Positions 62,501 to 64,000 of a stretch of DNA of 64,000 nt are shown here, piece by piece (the first letter of the stretch is position 1; each line of letters opens with the position of its first letter). The DNA lies in the NCBI GenBank assembly GCA_031367105.1, contig JANLPG010000129.1:35755-99754 (forward strand). The letters are read 5' to 3'. This DNA comes from Palsa-1233 sp031367105. GTDB lineage: Bacteria > Gemmatimonadota > Gemmatimonadetes > Gemmatimonadales > GWC2-71-9. Made by a program: the position numbers and the translations under genes. The notes under the pieces were generated by a model. The model made no database searches, had not been told where the DNA came from, and worked only from the letters and a program-made list of their open reading frames with translations.

Positions 62501-63252
62501 TGGCACAGGCCACCTTCCGCATCTGGCGCGGCGCCGATGGCAGCGGTGCGTTCAGCGACTATGCTACCGATATCTCCGAAGGGATGGTGGTGCTCGACGC
62601 CGTGCACGCGATTCAGGCCGATCAGGCCAACGATCTCGCCGTGCGCTGGAACTGCAAAGCCGGCAAGTGCGGTTCGTGCTCCGCCGAGATCAACGGCAAG
62701 CCGAGGCTGATGTGTATGACCCGGCTCAACGAACTCGACCTGGACAAGCCAGTGACCGTCGAACCAATGCGGGCATTCCCGCACCTGCGGGACCTGGTCA
62801 CCGATGTCAGCTGGAATTTCAGGGTCAAGCAGCAGATCGGGAAATTCACGCCGCGGCCACCCGACGCCTCGGATGGAACCTGGCGGATGCAGCAGGCAGA
62901 CGTCGACCGGGTGCAGGAATTTCGCAAATGTATCGAGTGCTTTCTCTGCCAGGATGTCTGCCACGTCCTGCGGGATCATCAAAAGCAGGAGTCGTTTGTC
63001 GGCCCTCGCTATTTCGCCTACGTCGCAGCGCTCGAGATGCACCCGCTCGACACTGCCGACCGGACCGCGGAATTGCACCAGGCCGACGGCCTCGGCTACT
63101 GCAACATCACCAAGTGCTGCACCAAGGTCTGCCCCGAAGGGATCGCCATCACCGACAACGCGATCATCCCGCTCAAGGAGCGGGTCGTCGACCGCTTTTA
63201 TGACCCACTCCGGGCGCTGGTGCGACTCGTTCGTGGTTCCTCGTCTACCTGA
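62500..63252 (+). CDS. sdhB: Succinate dehydrogenase iron-sulfur subunit
   Basis: A 250-residue protein. [2Fe-2S] motif CKAGKCGSCSAEING; the second and third clusters have CIECFLCQDVCHV and CNITKCCTKVCPEG. The spacing fits a three-cluster SdhB. N-terminal plant-ferredoxin-like domain and C-terminal helical domain are complete. Carries electrons from SdhA to the membrane subunit. Start overlaps sdhA stop. Confidence 0.96.
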   Translation: MAQATFRIWRGADGSGAFSDYATDISEGMVVLDAVHAIQADQANDLAVRWNCKAGKCGSCSAEINGKPRLMCMTRLNELDLDKPVTVEPMRAFPHLRDLVTDVSWNFRVKQQIGKFTPRPPDASDGTWRMQQADVDRVQEFRKCIECFLCQDVCHVLRDHQKQESFVGPRYFAYVAALEMHPLDTADRTAELHQADGLGYCNITKCCTKVCPEGIAITDNAIIPLKERVVDRFYDPLRALVRLVRGSSST

Positions 63253-63280
63253 ACTGGCTGACCCACATTCGGAGCCCGGT

Positions 63281-63787
63281 ATGCTCACCCTGAAATCGCT
63301 CTCCCCGGCCGCCATTCCGCTCGCGCTCGACAAGGCGGAGCGCTACCGGCTGCTGAACCAGCCCTGGGCCGCCGAGAGCATCTGCCTCGACATTCTCCAG
63401 ACTGATCCGGGCCACCAGAAGGCGCTGCAAGTGCTGTTGCTGGCGCGCACCGACCAATTCGGCACGGAATCGGCGGCACTCGCCGCACGTGCGCGCGACA
63501 CCTTGGCACAGATCACCAGCGACTATGAGCGGGCCTATTACGCTGGCGTAATCTGCGAGCGGAGGGCTCGGGCGCAGCTCGACCAGCACACGCCTGGTGC
63601 CGGGCAGGACGCCCACGAATGGCTGACCGAGGCGATGGCAATGTATGAAGTAGCCGAAGCGATCCGCCCCGCAGGCGACGATGACACCATCCTCCGCTGG
63701 AACAGCTGCGCACGCCTCCTCAACGACTCGCGCCATATCGTCCCGCGCGAGCGCGACGAGCTGATGGAACCGGTCCTCGGAGAGTAA
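63281..63787 (+). CDS. Small TPR-like helical protein
   Basis: A 168-residue cytoplasmic protein following sdhB by 28 bases. ATG with GGAG Shine-Dalgarno. All helical with TPR-like pairs: AERYRLLNQPWAAESICLDI, LQTDPGHQKALQVLLLART. No enzyme motif. It may be a member of the sdh transcript. Family not recognised. Confidence 0.6.
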   Translation: MLTLKSLSPAAIPLALDKAERYRLLNQPWAAESICLDILQTDPGHQKALQVLLLARTDQFGTESAALAARARDTLAQITSDYERAYYAGVICERRARAQLDQHTPGAGQDAHEWLTEAMAMYEVAEAIRPAGDDDTILRWNSCARLLNDSRHIVPRERDELMEPVLGE

Positions 63788-63791
63788 CCGC

Positions 63792-64000
63792 TCACGTCAC
63801 CAGGAATCCCGGGGCAAAAATTCGCTCGGTGAGGTGCTGGACCAGCTCAGGATGGCGCCCGCCGACGCCGCGCGCGATATCAGCCAGCGTGATCACCCCC
63901 ACGACTCGCTTTCCCACCGACTCGATCACCGGAAGGCGACGGACCTGATAGCGCTCCATCTGGGCGGCGATCGTCTCCACCGTGGTGTTCACGGTGACCA
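63792..64000 (-). CDS. CBS-domain protein (5' part outside window)
   Basis: The frame runs to the right edge without a start, so 69 C-terminal residues are seen. They form the second half of a CBS domain: TVETIAAQMERYQVRRLPVI, KRVVGVITLADIARGVG. CBS domains bind adenosyl ligands. The stop TGA is at 63792. It converges on the TPR-like gene with four bases between. What lies upstream cannot be seen. Confidence 0.8.
   Translation of the reverse strand, partial: VTVNTTVETIAAQMERYQVRRLPVIESVGKRVVGVITLADIARGVGGRHPELVQHLTERIFAPGFLVT

Overview
The window is a high-GC, gene-dense bacterial chromosome segment with no phage genes, transposases, integrases, rRNA or CRISPR array. The gene content suggests a Gram-negative-type, aerobic, heterotrophic bacterium: an Omp85 outer-membrane protein, many signal-peptide and lipobox proteins, a futalosine-route menaquinone gene (mqnD), cytochrome-oxidase assembly proteins (CtaG, SCO), and a succinate dehydrogenase of the mycobacterial Sdh1 type. 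The abundance of exported peptidases and beta-propellers, GTG starts and 1-4 base gene overlaps fits Gemmatimonadota best. That assignment is inference; there is no marker gene here to prove it.

Layout. 1-5.1 kb (minus): partial tRNA-Cys, AI-2E-family permease, CtaG, SCO lipoprotein, small membrane protein, Omp85 protein, small unknown. 5.2-6.9 kb (plus): zinc-ribbon/TPR-like membrane protein overlapping mqnD, ended by a strong hairpin. 7.0-12.3 kb (minus): three overlapping genes for exported beta-propeller proteins. 12.5-13.6 kb (plus): receiver-HD-GYP regulator behind a C10 tract, followed by a REP-like inverted repeat. 13.8-16.0 kb (minus): MerR-like regulator, LemA, M48 protease. 16.0-18.0 kb: lone pseudopilin, mini Fis-type regulator, YhaM-like exoribonuclease. 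18.3-22.3 kb: two unknown genes, an MCP, a histone-H1-like Lys/Ala/Pro protein, a zinc-ribbon protein.

22.3-28.5 kb (minus) is one long tightly packed run: RND-permease remnant, HExxH protein, M14 carboxypeptidase, peroxiredoxin, TolB-like lipoprotein, signal peptidase I. 28.6-31.7 kb holds two small genes and a propeller-M28 peptidase. 31.8-35.1 kb (plus) holds a two-component pair and an exported protein. 35.1-46.4 kb (minus) holds amidohydrolase, pRiA4b-like, small exported protein, Dps, GH29 fucosidase, a phosphodiesterase-M28 fusion, a DUF885 peptidase-like protein and thiC with a TPP riboswitch.

46.7-53.0 kb (plus) is the most interesting locus: three genes coupled by 4-base overlaps encode a coiled-coil lipoprotein, a 1022-residue polytopic protein with a SEDS (FtsW/RodA)-like C-terminus and a large extracytoplasmic insert, and a penicillin-binding-protein-like transpeptidase with SxxK, SxN and KTGT motifs. 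This looks like a divergent glycosyltransferase/transpeptidase pair distinct from the standard FtsW-FtsI and RodA-PBP2. 53.1-56.4 kb (plus) holds MsrB, VOC, TPM-domain, NlpC/P60-like and FKBP genes. 56.5-58.5 kb (minus) is a flotillin/NfeD-like pair. 58.6-63.8 kb (plus) holds DUF6526, a Tat-exported protein, the sdhCAB operon and a small helical protein. A CBS-domain gene runs off the right edge on the minus strand.
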